From: Lewinellaceae bacterium
GTDB taxonomy: Bacteria > Bacteroidota > Bacteroidia > Chitinophagales > Saprospiraceae
Assembly: GCA_020636445.1 (NCBI GenBank)
Contig: JACJXV010000023.1
Coordinates: 1 to 63,060, forward strand
Direction: 5' to 3'
DNA length: 63,060 nucleotides
The notes under the pieces: model-generated
Told to the model about the DNA's origin: nothing
Database searches by the model: none
What the model saw: the letters and a program-made list of their open reading frames with translations, nothing else
Shown here: in pieces, positions 52,547 through 61,788 of the stretch
How the letters are laid out: each line of letters begins with the position of its first letter
Numbering within the stretch: the first letter of the stretch is position 1
Position numbers and translations under genes: made by a program

Positions 52547-52582
52547 GATAACGAGTAACGAATAACGAGTAACAAAAAACGC
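52547..52582. repeat. AACGAGT heptamers adjoining the fur stop codon
   Basis: GATAACGAGTAACGAATAAC continues with more AACGAGT/AACAAAA units, 7-bp period, and ends at the last base before the fur stop. Confidence 0.8.
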
Positions 52583-53089
52583 TTAGCGCTCCTCGTCCTG
52601 ATCTATAGTGGCTGCTGCTGGTTGGCGGGTGCGTTCACAAGCGCCATCACAGTGGCCGTATAAATTCAGGGAATGGTGAATGATGTTGAACTTCAGCAAA
52701 TCGCCCATCATGTCTTTAATCTGCTGGATACGCGGATCACAGAATTCCAGCACCTTGCCACAATCGACGCATATCAAATGGTCGTGTTGTTTGTAGCCGT
52801 AAGATTTCTCGTATTGCGCCAGGTTCTTGCCAAATTGATGGCGCTTCACCAGATCACAATTCACTAACAGGTCGAGCGTGTTGTAGACGGTAGCCCGGCT
52901 AACCCGATAGTTTTGGTTTTTCATATGGATGTACAAGGCTTCCGCATCAAAGTGGTCGGAACGCTTGTATATCTCTTCCAGGATTGCGAAACGCTCGGGC
53001 GTTTTACGCTGCCCTTGCTGTTCAAGGTGTGAAGCAAAAATACTCTTCACCTCTTTAATTACCTCTTCTAATTTGCGTTCTCCAGCCAT
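52583..53089 (-). CDS. fur: Fur family transcriptional repressor
   Basis: A winged helix (RVSRATVYNTLDLLVNCDLV) is followed by a dimer domain with His-rich metal site KQHDHLICVDCG. Two Cys pairs (CVDCG and CDGAC) should hold structural zinc. The 168-residue length and C-terminal HCDGACERTR fit Fur. It represses iron-uptake genes with Fe2+, although zinc or peroxide sensors have the same fold. relA/spoT ends 16 bp upstream, so they are co-transcribed; this order with purA is common in the phylum. Confidence 0.9.
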   Translation of the reverse strand: MAGERKLEEVIKEVKSIFASHLEQQGQRKTPERFAILEEIYKRSDHFDAEALYIHMKNQNYRVSRATVYNTLDLLVNCDLVKRHQFGKNLAQYEKSYGYKQHDHLICVDCGKVLEFCDPRIQQIKDMMGDLLKFNIIHHSLNLYGHCDGACERTRQPAAATIDQDEER

Positions 53090-53105
53090 GAATCCGTTTT
53101 AAACA

Positions 53106-55331
53106 TCAATCTACACGAGTAACACTCGAAATATTGTCAAGGTTTTGTAAGCTGCGAACAGCAATACGCAATTGGTCGGTATTGCGCACAACCAGCTTAA
53201 GCCGGCATTCAAAATAGCCTTCATCACCTTCAATCACCATGGAGCGAATATTAAGCCCTAATTGCGTGGAAATCTGGTGCGACAATCGCTCAATAACGCC
53301 AGGACCACTGTCCACCCCGGTGATGCGCAACTCGGTCACAAAATGCGTATCCGGGCTGCTTACCCATTCTGCCTTCATGATGCGGTAACCGTAATTGACC
53401 ATCAGGTTAGTCGCATTGGGGCAGGAGGTCCGGTGAATTTTTAAACCGGCGGTTTGGGTTAGGAAAGCGAAAATATCATCACCCATGACCGGATTGCAGC
53501 AGTTAGCAAAGGAATACTCATAGCGTTCGGCCGATTCTCCATTGATCAGCAAGCGCGGTTTTCCAATAACATTGGTCCGGCGGGACCCTTTTGCCTCGGG
53601 ATTATCCGGTGCCGGGGCAAGCTCGGGCACGACAGGCATTGAGTCGGTAAGCCGATTGCTTTCCACCCGGAAACGGCGAAATATTTCGGGGATAGTTCGC
53701 TCCTCCGTAGCAATGTCGAAATAGAGATCGGTTGGCGATTTATAGCCAAAGTGCTTGACCAGGGTTTCGACACTCTCATCAAAATCCACCCGCAGGTGCT
53801 TTAATTTGCGTTGGAGTGCTTCGCGGCCAATTTCCCCCTGCCGCTTGCGATCTTCCTTCATCGCCGAGCGGATCTTCGCCCGGGCTTTTCCGGTATTGAC
53901 CATTTTCAACCAGTCTTCCGTAGGTCGCTGGTTTTTATTGGTGAAGACCTGAATCTGGTCGCCATTGTTTAAGGGAGTGCCTAAGGGAACCAATTTATTA
54001 TTTACCCGTACCGAAGTGCAATGGTAGCCAATATCGGTATGGATACTAAAGGCAAAGTCAAGGGCAGTTGCCCCCATCGGCAAAATCTTCATATCCCCCT
54101 TGGGGGTATAGATGTATACTTCGTCGTTGAATAAACTGTTCGCCTTGAAGTCTAGCAGAAACTCAATGGCGTCCGCATTGGGGTCTTCCAGGGTGTCCCG
54201 GACACTGTCCAGCCAGCGCTCATAAACATCCTGCTGACCGGAAATGCCTTTGTATTTCCAGTGCGCGGCAAATCCGCGCTCTGAGATCTCATCCATGCGT
54301 TCGCTGCGAATCTGTACCTCCACGTATTTACCCCGGGGGCCTACAACAGTGGTGTGCAACGACTCATACCCGTTTGATTTGGGCGTTGTAATCCAGTCTT
54401 TTAGTCGCTCTGGAATAGGCGTGTGTACATCCGTTACGATGCTGTATACTTGCCAACAGGAAAGCTTTTCCCGCTCAGGAGGTACATCGACAATAATACG
54501 AACGGCAAAAAGGTCATACACTTCATCGAAAGTGACCTTCTTGGTTTTCATTTTATTCCAGATGGAATAAATGGACTTGGGCCGGCCAATAATCCGGTAC
54601 GGAGCCCCAATATTATCGAGATGCTTCTTGAGTGGCTTGATGAACTCATCGATATACTGTTCCCGGCCGCGTTTGGTTTCGTTCAGCTGCCGTGCAATTT
54701 CCTGATAATCATCCGGATCAGTAATTTTCATACACAAATCCAGAAATTCCGTTTTGAAATTGTACAAACCCAACCGGTGGGCTAACGGCGCATAGATAAA
54801 GCTGGTTTCGGCCGCTATCTTCAGTTGTTTGTGCCGGGGCATGGCTCCCAAGGTCCGCATATTATGCAGGCGATCGGCCATTTTTATGAGTACCACCCGG
54901 ACGTCATCTACCAGGGTGCTCAGTACTTTGCGAAAATTCTCAGCCTGAGGGCTTTCTGCGTTATATGCCGAATCCAATTTCGTCAGGCCATCGACAATCT
55001 TGGCAATCCGCTCTCCGAATTCGCGCCGAATATCTTCCAGCGTAACATCGGTATCCTCAACCACATCGTGCAGTAGGGCGCTGATGATGGCAGTAGGGCC
55101 TAATCCGATTTCCTCCGCACAAATGCGCGCTACCGCAATCGGGTGCAGAATGTAAGGTTCGCCCGATTTACGACGCTGCTCACTGTGGGCCCGTACGGCT
55201 AACTCATAGGCCTTGCGAATATTGCGCTTGTCCTCCTCGTCCATTTCGGAGTTGATGGAACGCAGCAATTGCCGGTAAGCATCCTGAATGAGCTTTTTTT
55301 CCTCGTCGTGTGTGCTTAATACTTCTTGCAT
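53106..55331 (-). CDS. rsh: Bifunctional (p)ppGpp synthetase/hydrolase, RelA/SpoT type
   Basis: Domains in order: HD hydrolase (LLHDVVEDTDVTLEDI, about 85-100), synthetase (GRPKSIYSIWNKMK, FAVRIIVDVP), TGS (IYTPKGDMKILPMGATALDFAF), a helical/CC region, and ACT at the end (VTELRITGVDSGPGVIERL). The HD His and Asp residues are intact, so hydrolase activity is likely; synthetase activity is also likely. The enzyme sets (p)ppGpp level under starvation. A perfect promoter box lies 92 bp upstream (55423-55430). Confidence 0.95.
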   Translation of the reverse strand: MQEVLSTHDEEKKLIQDAYRQLLRSINSEMDEEDKRNIRKAYELAVRAHSEQRRKSGEPYILHPIAVARICAEEIGLGPTAIISALLHDVVEDTDVTLEDIRREFGERIAKIVDGLTKLDSAYNAESPQAENFRKVLSTLVDDVRVVLIKMADRLHNMRTLGAMPRHKQLKIAAETSFIYAPLAHRLGLYNFKTEFLDLCMKITDPDDYQEIARQLNETKRGREQYIDEFIKPLKKHLDNIGAPYRIIGRPKSIYSIWNKMKTKKVTFDEVYDLFAVRIIVDVPPEREKLSCWQVYSIVTDVHTPIPERLKDWITTPKSNGYESLHTTVVGPRGKYVEVQIRSERMDEISERGFAAHWKYKGISGQQDVYERWLDSVRDTLEDPNADAIEFLLDFKANSLFNDEVYIYTPKGDMKILPMGATALDFAFSIHTDIGYHCTSVRVNNKLVPLGTPLNNGDQIQVFTNKNQRPTEDWLKMVNTGKARAKIRSAMKEDRKRQGEIGREALQRKLKHLRVDFDESVETLVKHFGYKSPTDLYFDIATEERTIPEIFRRFRVESNRLTDSMPVVPELAPAPDNPEAKGSRRTNVIGKPRLLINGESAERYEYSFANCCNPVMGDDIFAFLTQTAGLKIHRTSCPNATNLMVNYGYRIMKAEWVSSPDTHFVTELRITGVDSGPGVIERLSHQISTQLGLNIRSMVIEGDEGYFECRLKLVVRNTDQLRIAVRSLQNLDNISSVTRVD

Positions 55332-55422
55332 ACAGCTCTATTGTACGCGTTCATTTTCAGCGACTTCATTCCAATTTACTCCCAGAAAACCAAGAAGTTA
55401 TCCAGCGAATTTCATGGAAATA

Positions 55423-55430
55423 CAAAGTTA
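55423..55430 (-). promoter_or_regulatory. TAACTTTG, -7 promoter element for relA/spoT - fur
   Basis: Perfect TAnnTTTG on the minus strand, 92 bp before the relA/spoT start codon. Confidence 0.65.
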
Positions 55431-55520
55431 CGAAATTTATTACGCCCTTTATATATTTAATAGCCGCGGACATCCGGTTAGCTTTTAGCCGGTAACGTTG
55501 GCTTTTTTCAAAAAACCTCC

Positions 55521-55528
55521 TATATTTG
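55521..55528 (+). promoter_or_regulatory. TATATTTG, -7 promoter element for tRNA-Leu
   Basis: Perfect TAnnTTTG with TTG at 55498-55500, 20 bp upstream, matching the -33/-7 spacing of Bacteroidota promoters. It lies about 80 bp before the tRNA. Confidence 0.7.
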
Positions 55529-55610
55529 CATCGCTTTTGGCAAAAGGCCCTGACTAAGGAGATTCTGATCCGAAGTTCGTGCTCTTTGTCTAACGTAAAA
55601 ACACACAATT

Positions 55611-55692
55611 GCGGGTGTGGCGAAATTGGTAGACGCGCTAGACTTAGGATCTAGTGCCGCAAGGCGTGGGGGTTCGAGTCCCTCCATCCGCA
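55611..55692 (+). tRNA. tRNA-Leu (anticodon TAG)
   Basis: The acceptor GCGGGTG pairs with CATCCGC with one G-T pair. Anticodon stem CTAGA/TCTAG encloses CTTAGGA, giving TAG for CTA codons. A long variable arm (TGCCGCAAGGCGT) and T arm GGGGTTCGAGTCCC complete a class II tRNA. CCA is not encoded. Confidence 0.95.
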
Positions 55693-56013
55693 CAACAAAA
55701 GATCACCGGAAACCAGCTTCCGGTACTCAGGGCGAATCCCAGACGGACTGGATCAGTGCTACCCAAGGACTACGTTATCGTCGCCCAGCATCCCAGTCGG
55801 TTAACCCTGGGTAAAAGAGCAGCGGTAAAATCCTTAGGGCAGATTACCTCGCGTAGCTTGTTGGAATTTTAGATGTGTAGGGTTATCGCTCCCGAATCTC
55901 AAACAAATAACCATTTGCCGGCCCGTTCAGTTCGTTTTGATCACAGCAATTAGGCTGTTGATGATGACTTCCAGAGCAGTACGGCTTAAACGTAGTGATA
56001 AATATATAGCATC
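55693..56013. other. Gap between tRNA-Leu and tig
   Basis: I see no gene. There is no clear TAnnTTTG upstream of tig; TCGTTTTG at about 55930 is the nearest. No structured leader was evident. Confidence 0.4.
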
Positions 56014-57450
56014 ATGTCGAAAGTTGTCAGAGAAGACCTTGACAATTTAAATGCCGTAGTCACCATCACGCTGGAAAAAGCCGAATACGAGCCGAAATTC
56101 CAGACGGAATTGGATAAATACCGCAAAAAAGCTCACCTCAAAGGGTTTCGCAAGGGAAAAACACCAACTGCCGTAATCAAAAAGATGTACGGACGTTCGG
56201 TACTGGCCGACGTAGTCAATGAAATGCTGCAAGAAAAACTTTTCCAGTACCTGCAGGATAATAAAATTGATCTGCTGGGGCAGCCCATTCCCTCTACCGA
56301 TACGCCGGACATCAGCTTTGACTTAAAAGACTTGCAGGATTATGTGGTTAAATTCGACCTGGGCATTGCCCCCGAATTCGACTTGGCAGGCCTTGATGCC
56401 AGCAATGTTTTTGAAAAATACGCCGTTGAGATCACCGATGAACTGATTCAGACGGAAGTTGACAACCTGCGCCGTCGCTATGGCCAGCGTACCGTCTCCG
56501 ATAGTGAGATCAAAGAGGAAGATCTCGTTAAGTTCGATGCAAAAGAACTCGACGGTAAAACTCCCAAAGCGGGCGGCGTTGAGCACAGCTTCAGCGTACT
56601 GATCAGCAACCTGTCCGATAAAGCCAAGAAACTTGTGCTTAAGCACAAAGTTGGCGATACCTTCCAGGCTGACGTTTTTGCCATGGAAAAAGACAGCGAT
56701 GAAGCTTTCGTCCGCCAGTACTTCCTGGGCCTGGACAAAGGGGACACCCGGGAAGTTAATCGCGAATTCGAACTAACCATCACTGAAGCCAGTCGGGTAG
56801 AAATGGCCGAACTAAATCAGGAGTTGTTTGACCAGCTTTTTGGCGAAGGCCAGGTATCCGGCGAAGAAGAGCTGCGCGAGAAAATCCGTATCGACATAAG
56901 TCGGTATTATGACCAGCAGGCTGAGGCGCTTTTGTTCCGGGCTTTCCAGGACGATCTGATGGAGAAGAACAACCCAACGCTCCCGGATGCATTTCTGCGG
57001 CGCTGGATCCAATCCTCGAATGAAAAAGCTACTGACGAGGTCATGGAGCGGGAATATCCACTATTTGCCAAGAACCTGCAGTGGACACTTATCCGCAACA
57101 AAATCATCAAAGAGCACAATGTTGAAGTGACCGACGCCATGGTGCACGATCATCTCATGGTGCGGGTACGCAGTTATTTTGCCGGATCACCCTACGCCAG
57201 CGACGAATTGATCCACAGCATGGTTCACCGACTGATGGAAGACCAAAAGCAGTATGAGCAGGCTTACGATGAAATTATCGCCGACAAGCTGCACGAGGTC
57301 ATTGCCCAGCTTGTTACCATCAAGCCCAAGCCTATTACCGAAGCGGCATTCCAGGAAATTGCGCGCCAGGCCCGTCAATCTGCGGAAGCAGCACAAATAC
57401 CTGACTTGCTTGGAGACGATGAGGAAGACGTCGATGCAGACGAAGCATAA
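56014..57450 (+). CDS. tig: Trigger factor
   Basis: The ribosome-binding signature GFRKGKTP is at residues 44-51, inside an N-terminal domain starting MSKVVREDLDNLNAVVTI. A middle domain of about 90 residues replaces or modifies the FKBP-type PPIase (EEDLVKFDAKELDG), and a long helical C-terminal chaperone arm follows. Length 478 is usual. It binds nascent chains at the exit tunnel. In many bacteria tig, clpP and clpX are neighbours; here another gene lies between tig and clpP. It ends in a strong terminator. Confidence 0.93.
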   Translation: MSKVVREDLDNLNAVVTITLEKAEYEPKFQTELDKYRKKAHLKGFRKGKTPTAVIKKMYGRSVLADVVNEMLQEKLFQYLQDNKIDLLGQPIPSTDTPDISFDLKDLQDYVVKFDLGIAPEFDLAGLDASNVFEKYAVEITDELIQTEVDNLRRRYGQRTVSDSEIKEEDLVKFDAKELDGKTPKAGGVEHSFSVLISNLSDKAKKLVLKHKVGDTFQADVFAMEKDSDEAFVRQYFLGLDKGDTREVNREFELTITEASRVEMAELNQELFDQLFGEGQVSGEEELREKIRIDISRYYDQQAEALLFRAFQDDLMEKNNPTLPDAFLRRWIQSSNEKATDEVMEREYPLFAKNLQWTLIRNKIIKEHNVEVTDAMVHDHLMVRVRSYFAGSPYASDELIHSMVHRLMEDQKQYEQAYDEIIADKLHEVIAQLVTIKPKPITEAAFQEIARQARQSAEAAQIPDLLGDDEEDVDADEA

Positions 57451-57479
57451 TTGACCAAAATTTTTCCCAAAATATACTG

Positions 57480-57518
57480 AGGAGTGGCATCCAGCCGGAT
57501 GTCACTCCTATTTTTTTT
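57480..57518 (+). terminator. Terminator of tig
   Basis: AGGAGTGGCATCC pairs with GGATGTCACTCCT with one G-T pair and loop AGCC, followed by eight T. It overlaps the stop of the convergent gene (57508). Confidence 0.85.
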
Positions 57519-59214
57519 CCAGGGGAAACACTTGCCAGTCGTTTGGCGTCTGCACCCGCAGCCAATACGTTCCAGCAGACAAGCCTGCCAGAGATAACTC
57601 CCCATGGGCCACCAGGCCCCGTCGAACAGTCCGCCCTATGCCATCCAGCAATTGGAAATGAATCGTTTCTGAAAGTTCCCATCCTCGCAAAAATACCCGA
57701 TCGGTTGTGGGGTTCGGATAAATTGCCAGGTTGTCGGCTTGAGAAGCAAACACGCTTACTAGCGGAGAATAACTTTCCTGACCATCCCAATCCACCTGCC
57801 GCAAACGGTAATAATGGATTCCGGGACCAGGATTTGCCTGCACAAATTGGTAGTGATGGGGTGAAGTACTGGTCCCTTTTCCTGCCACGCGACCTATTTC
57901 CGTAAAAACAAGCCCTGTTGAGCTGTGCTCTACTACAAAATAGGCGTTATTTGTCTCAGTAAGGGTCTGCCAATCCAAAACAACCTCCTGCTTAGGTGAC
58001 CATTGCGCCGTAAAAGCCCCCCACTCGACCGGCAAAATGCCGCAGGCTGCCTGTAAGGTGGCAAGAGTTGCGCAGGCACCGGCATTGCCATCAACGGTCG
58101 CCGGATTTCCCGGGGTCGCCAGGTATGCACAAATATTCGGCAAATTACACACCGAAAGCGCCCCTGAATTGGTAATCACCAAATCAGCAATAGATCCTGC
58201 CGCGATATTCTGCAGGCCATTAAGGCTAGTCAGGCCACTATTCCCCTGGATACCCAGCGGCCCCTGGATACTGGTTAGGGAACTAAGCACGCTCAGGCTG
58301 GCCAATTGTGGATTACTGGCGATATTGAGTCCGCCCAAAATCGTATTCAGGCTGCTCAATCCGGTTAAACTGGTCAGGGACCCATTATTACTGACCGAAA
58401 GCCCGCCGTTAAGGGTGGTCAAGCTCCCCAGACCCTGCAAATTAGGTAAAGTACCATTATTATTGATCACCAGTCCGCCAGAGATGCTGGACAGCCCTCC
58501 CAAACCACTCAAACTACTGAGTGCCGCATTATTTTGAATGGCTACTGAGCCATTAATCATCGTAACCCCTCCCAACCCGGCTAAACTGGTAAGCGAGGCA
58601 CAGTCGTCAATACTGAGGGTTCCTGCTAAAGTAGTGAGACTATTCAGCCCACTTAGGCTGGTCATACCTGCATTACCCCTTATGGTTAGGCCCCCCAAAA
58701 CGGTACTTAGTGATCCCAACCCACTTAGATCACTCAAAAGATCATTATCATTAACCCCAATAGTTCCTACCACTGTATTTAACCCTGACAGCCCTGACAG
58801 GCTGCTTAGAGAGGTATTCCCCAAAATGGATAAGCTGCCTCCGATATAATCCAGATCTTCCAGCCCTCCCAGCGAGGTTAGCCCGCCATTATTAAACAAA
58901 GAAAGGGCCCCTACGATAGTATCCAGATTATTCAATCCCGCCAGAGAAGTAAGCCCGTTTGCAAACAGAAAGTTCAGGGATCCTACCTTCGTTAAGCCCG
59001 ACAACCCATTCAGGTTCGTAATCCCCGCTCCCAATACTGTAATACTCCCGGAAAATTGGGGACAGGAAGGATAGTTCGTTTCAAAATTATCTACATCGGC
59101 CTGGGAGAACAATATAAGATCCCCAGAACATTGTGCATGCCCGTGCAAACTGCCCCACAGGCTTATCACCAGGACTATTCCAAATACGTTAACTTTTAGT
59201 TTACGCAATAGCAT
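57508..59214 (-). CDS. T9SS-secreted leucine-rich-repeat-like protein
   Basis: A signal peptide (MLLRKLKVNVFGIVLVISLW...) is followed by about 13 repeats of roughly 23-24 residues, with the pattern L-x-S-L-x-G-L-x-x-L-x-x-I-x-G-x-L-x-I, from residue 50 to 360. This resembles receptor L-domain or bacterial LRR solenoids and would make an extended binding surface. A beta domain (WGAFTAQWSPKQEVVLDWQT) and a type A sorting domain (LAIYPNPTTDRVFL, GTYWLRVQT) follow. It is on the strand opposite to tig and clpP, so it looks like an insertion in a conserved housekeeping cluster. Function is unknown; adhesion is plausible. Confidence 0.88.
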   Translation of the reverse strand: MLLRKLKVNVFGIVLVISLWGSLHGHAQCSGDLILFSQADVDNFETNYPSCPQFSGSITVLGAGITNLNGLSGLTKVGSLNFLFANGLTSLAGLNNLDTIVGALSLFNNGGLTSLGGLEDLDYIGGSLSILGNTSLSSLSGLSGLNTVVGTIGVNDNDLLSDLSGLGSLSTVLGGLTIRGNAGMTSLSGLNSLTTLAGTLSIDDCASLTSLAGLGGVTMINGSVAIQNNAALSSLSGLGGLSSISGGLVINNNGTLPNLQGLGSLTTLNGGLSVSNNGSLTSLTGLSSLNTILGGLNIASNPQLASLSVLSSLTSIQGPLGIQGNSGLTSLNGLQNIAAGSIADLVITNSGALSVCNLPNICAYLATPGNPATVDGNAGACATLATLQAACGILPVEWGAFTAQWSPKQEVVLDWQTLTETNNAYFVVEHSSTGLVFTEIGRVAGKGTSTSPHHYQFVQANPGPGIHYYRLRQVDWDGQESYSPLVSVFASQADNLAIYPNPTTDRVFLRGWELSETIHFQLLDGIGRTVRRGLVAHGELSLAGLSAGTYWLRVQTPNDWQVFPLEKK

Positions 59215-59439
59215 GTTTCTTCATTTGTCCGAGTAGCGGTTAGTAGTCATTTACAGACAATAGTGTCGACAAAACTAGAGGCTCATTTTACAATGGGGAA
59301 AAGGATATTTACCAAAGGTAAGGCCTAATCGGCATATTATCCTCGTCATTTTGGATAGGCTTTGTCCCAGAGGAATAGGGATACGAAAATTAAATAAGGG
59401 AATTTCCTACCTTCGCCCTCCGACTTTTTTTACCAAAAC

Positions 59440-59447
59440 TACTTTTG
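59440..59447 (+). promoter_or_regulatory. TACTTTTG, -7 promoter element for clpP
   Basis: Perfect TAnnTTTG 86 bp before the clpP start, in a gene-free gap (59215-59532). TACCTTCG at 59409 is a weaker alternative. Since tig is terminated, clpP needs its own promoter. Confidence 0.6.
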
Positions 59448-59532
59448 GATTCAACCGGTATTCGCCGGAGTTGTTATATTTTCACCATTGCGCAGCAGGG
59501 CGCAACTACACCGGATTGTTTAATCAGATCAC

Positions 59533-60243
59533 ATGTCTATGTTTCACAAGGATGAATTCATGAAGTATGCCACCAAGCATTTGGGGATGAGTAGCATGCA
59601 CCTCGAGCGCTACGCCAACCATACTGCGGCCGGCATACCCAATATTCAGGGGTTTACGCCCAATGTTATTGAAGAGCGCCAGATGAATATTGTTGGGTTG
59701 GACGTATTTTCCCGCCTGATGATGGACCGCATAATCTTTCTGGGTCTTGGCATTGACGATTACGTAGCGAACGTCGTGCAGGCTCAGTTGCTGTTCCTCG
59801 AATCGACAGACTCCAAGCGCGATGTCCAAATGTTCATCAACTCGCCAGGTGGGTCGGTCATTTCGGGCTTAGGTATTTATGATACCATGCAATACGTTAC
59901 CCCCGATATTGCTACCATCTGTACGGGCATGGCCGCATCCATGGGTGCTGTATTACTGGCTGCCGGCACCAAAGGCAAACGCACCGGGCTGCAGCACAGC
60001 CGTGTAATGATCCACCAACCACTCGGTGGCATGCAGGGCCAGGTGTCCGATATGGAGATTTATTACAAGCTTGTCAAGGAGCAGCAAAAGTCGCTTTATG
60101 ACATTCTGGCTAACCATACCGGACAATCCTACGAAACGATCGAAAAAGATTGCGACCGCGATAATTGGATGACCGCCAAAGATGCCATGGCTTATGGCCT
60201 GCTCGATGAGGTACTGGAACGCAGCAATCCTCGCAAAGTGTAA
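59533..60243 (+). CDS. clpP: ATP-dependent Clp protease proteolytic subunit
   Basis: Catalytic Ser136 in GMAASMGAVL and His161 in RVMIHQPLGG are in place, and an Asp near residue 210 (DRDNW) can complete the triad. INSPGGSV is the conserved oxyanion-hole loop. The N-terminus is about 35 residues longer than E. coli ClpP, perhaps a propeptide or family-specific extension. It forms a 14-mer that degrades proteins delivered by ClpX. clpX follows but has a terminator and promoter between. Confidence 0.95.
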   Translation: MSMFHKDEFMKYATKHLGMSSMHLERYANHTAAGIPNIQGFTPNVIEERQMNIVGLDVFSRLMMDRIIFLGLGIDDYVANVVQAQLLFLESTDSKRDVQMFINSPGGSVISGLGIYDTMQYVTPDIATICTGMAASMGAVLLAAGTKGKRTGLQHSRVMIHQPLGGMQGQVSDMEIYYKLVKEQQKSLYDILANHTGQSYETIEKDCDRDNWMTAKDAMAYGLLDEVLERSNPRKV

Positions 60244-60256
60244 TGACTGCACTCAC

Positions 60257-60298
60257 CAGGTGAGGCGCAAATCCTGCGCCTCACCTGACTTTTCTTTT
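60257..60298 (+). terminator. Terminator of clpP
   Basis: CAGGTGAGGCGCA pairs perfectly with TGCGCCTCACCTG across a 5-base loop, followed by ACTTTTCTTTT. Confidence 0.85.
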
Positions 60299-60379
60299 CC
60301 CTGGTTCACCCATTATTCCGAAAAAAAACAGCCATAACGTTCGCGGTACTGGCTAAATAATTATTGGCGGGCAAGTTGT

Positions 60380-60387
60380 ATCTTTGC
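60380..60387 (+). promoter_or_regulatory. TATCTTTG, -7 promoter element for clpX
   Basis: Perfect TAnnTTTG 71 bp before the chosen clpX start. With the clpP terminator upstream, it suggests separate control of clpX. Confidence 0.68.
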
Positions 60388-60457
60388 CTTTGTTTGTTCA
60401 TTGGGCCTAACTAATCTGGCGGACGCGATCTACGCGTTTTTTAATAACGACTTTCAC

Positions 60458-61735
60458 ATGCGTAAAGGAAAACAAACATATCACTGCTCTTTTTGTGGAC
60501 GAGATAAAGCGGAAACCCTCATGCTGATTGCGGGCATTAATGCCCATATCTGCGAGGTTTGTGTGGAGCAGGCGCACGACATTATTCAGGAAGAACTTTA
60601 CGGACGTAAACGCACCGGAGAGGAAACAACTGCTGCGGCAGGGGGTATCAAGCGGGAAAAGAATGATTTCTTACTGCCCACCAACATCACTCCCCGCGAA
60701 ATAAAATCGCACCTCGACAAATACGTCATTGGTCAGGATGATGCCAAAAAAGTACTTTCCGTTGCCGTGTACAACCACTACAAACGGTTGAATCAAACGG
60801 TCACTGACGAGGTTGAGATTGAAAAATCAAATATCGTTTTGGTAGGCCGCACCGGAACCGGTAAAACCTTGCTCGCCAAGACCATCGCTAAGTTCCTCAA
60901 CGTGCCTTTTGCCATTGTCGATGCGACTGTTTTCACAGAAGCCGGGTACGTAGGAGAAGATGTAGAAAGTATTCTGAGTCGGCTGCTTCAGGTTTGTGAT
61001 TACAATGTAGCAGCGGCCGAGCGAGGCATTGTCTATATCGATGAAATCGACAAAATTGCCCGCAAGAGCGATAACCCTTCGATCACCCGGGACGTATCCG
61101 GAGAAGGTGTCCAGCAGGCACTCCTGAAAATGCTGGAGGGAACCGATGTCAATGTTCCTCCGCAGGGTGGCCGCAAGCACCCGGAGCAGAAAATGGTTAA
61201 GGTTAATACCGAAAATATCCTCTTCATTTGTGGGGGCGCGTTCGATGGTATCGAAAAGGTAATCGCCCGCAGGGTGAATACCCAGGTGATAGGCTACAAA
61301 TCGGTAGATGCTGAGCCTATTGACAAAGAGAACCTGTTGCAATACATCACCCACCAGGATATTAAAACCTTCGGCCTTATTCCGGAATTGGTGGGCCGCA
61401 TGCCAGTCCTCACCTATCTGGAACCTCTCGACCTGGAGGCCATGAAGCGTATCCTCATGGAACCGCGCAATTCGCTGATCAAGCAGTATGAAAAGCTTTT
61501 TGCCCTGGAAGGGATAAAACTTGTGTTCGAAGAAGACGCAATTGAATTCATCGCCGCCAAAGCGCTCGAATTCAACCTCGGTGCTCGCGGGCTGCGCTCC
61601 ATCTGTGAAGCCATTATGACGGACGCCATGTTCGAGCTTCCTTCGCAAAAAGAAATCAAGCACTTCGTTATCGATGGTGCTTATGCCAATGAAAAGCTGA
61701 GCCGATCCAAGCTAGCGGCCCTGAAAGCTGCTTAA
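60458..61735 (+). CDS. clpX: ATP-dependent Clp protease ATP-binding subunit ClpX
   Basis: Start MRKGKQTYHCSFCG at 60458 is chosen because the zinc-binding domain begins there (Cys10, 13, 32, 35); a TTG at 60401 would add 19 residues. Walker A is GRTGTGKT, with Arg where most ClpX have Pro. Walker B is IVYIDEIDKIA, and sensor regions follow (RGLRSICEAIM). It unfolds tagged proteins and feeds them to ClpP. A bidirectional terminator follows. Confidence 0.95.
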   Translation: MRKGKQTYHCSFCGRDKAETLMLIAGINAHICEVCVEQAHDIIQEELYGRKRTGEETTAAAGGIKREKNDFLLPTNITPREIKSHLDKYVIGQDDAKKVLSVAVYNHYKRLNQTVTDEVEIEKSNIVLVGRTGTGKTLLAKTIAKFLNVPFAIVDATVFTEAGYVGEDVESILSRLLQVCDYNVAAAERGIVYIDEIDKIARKSDNPSITRDVSGEGVQQALLKMLEGTDVNVPPQGGRKHPEQKMVKVNTENILFICGGAFDGIEKVIARRVNTQVIGYKSVDAEPIDKENLLQYITHQDIKTFGLIPELVGRMPVLTYLEPLDLEAMKRILMEPRNSLIKQYEKLFALEGIKLVFEEDAIEFIAAKALEFNLGARGLRSICEAIMTDAMFELPSQKEIKHFVIDGAYANEKLSRSKLAALKAA

Positions 61736-61743
61736 AAAGCTGC

Positions 61744-61788
61744 AATAAAACGGTTACTAAACGTTTGACGATTAGTAACCGTTTTATT
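61744..61788. terminator. Bidirectional terminator between clpX and the DoxX-like gene
   Basis: AATAAAACGGTTACTAA pairs perfectly with TTAGTAACCGTTTTATT over 11 bases. A-rich and T-rich flanks suit both strands. It overlaps the stop codon of the convergent gene by two bases. Confidence 0.85.

Larger units (their letters stand above)
52007..52582. other. Gap between purA and fur, rich in repeats
   Basis: No gene is visible. Bases 52243-52336 hold GTGAGAA, AATGAGA and AGTGAGC heptamers and the phrase GGGAAACTTGCCCAGACTGC. Bases 52547-52582 are AACGAGT-type heptamers that run right up to the fur stop codon. The rest (52340-52545) shows nothing I can name. Confidence 0.6.
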
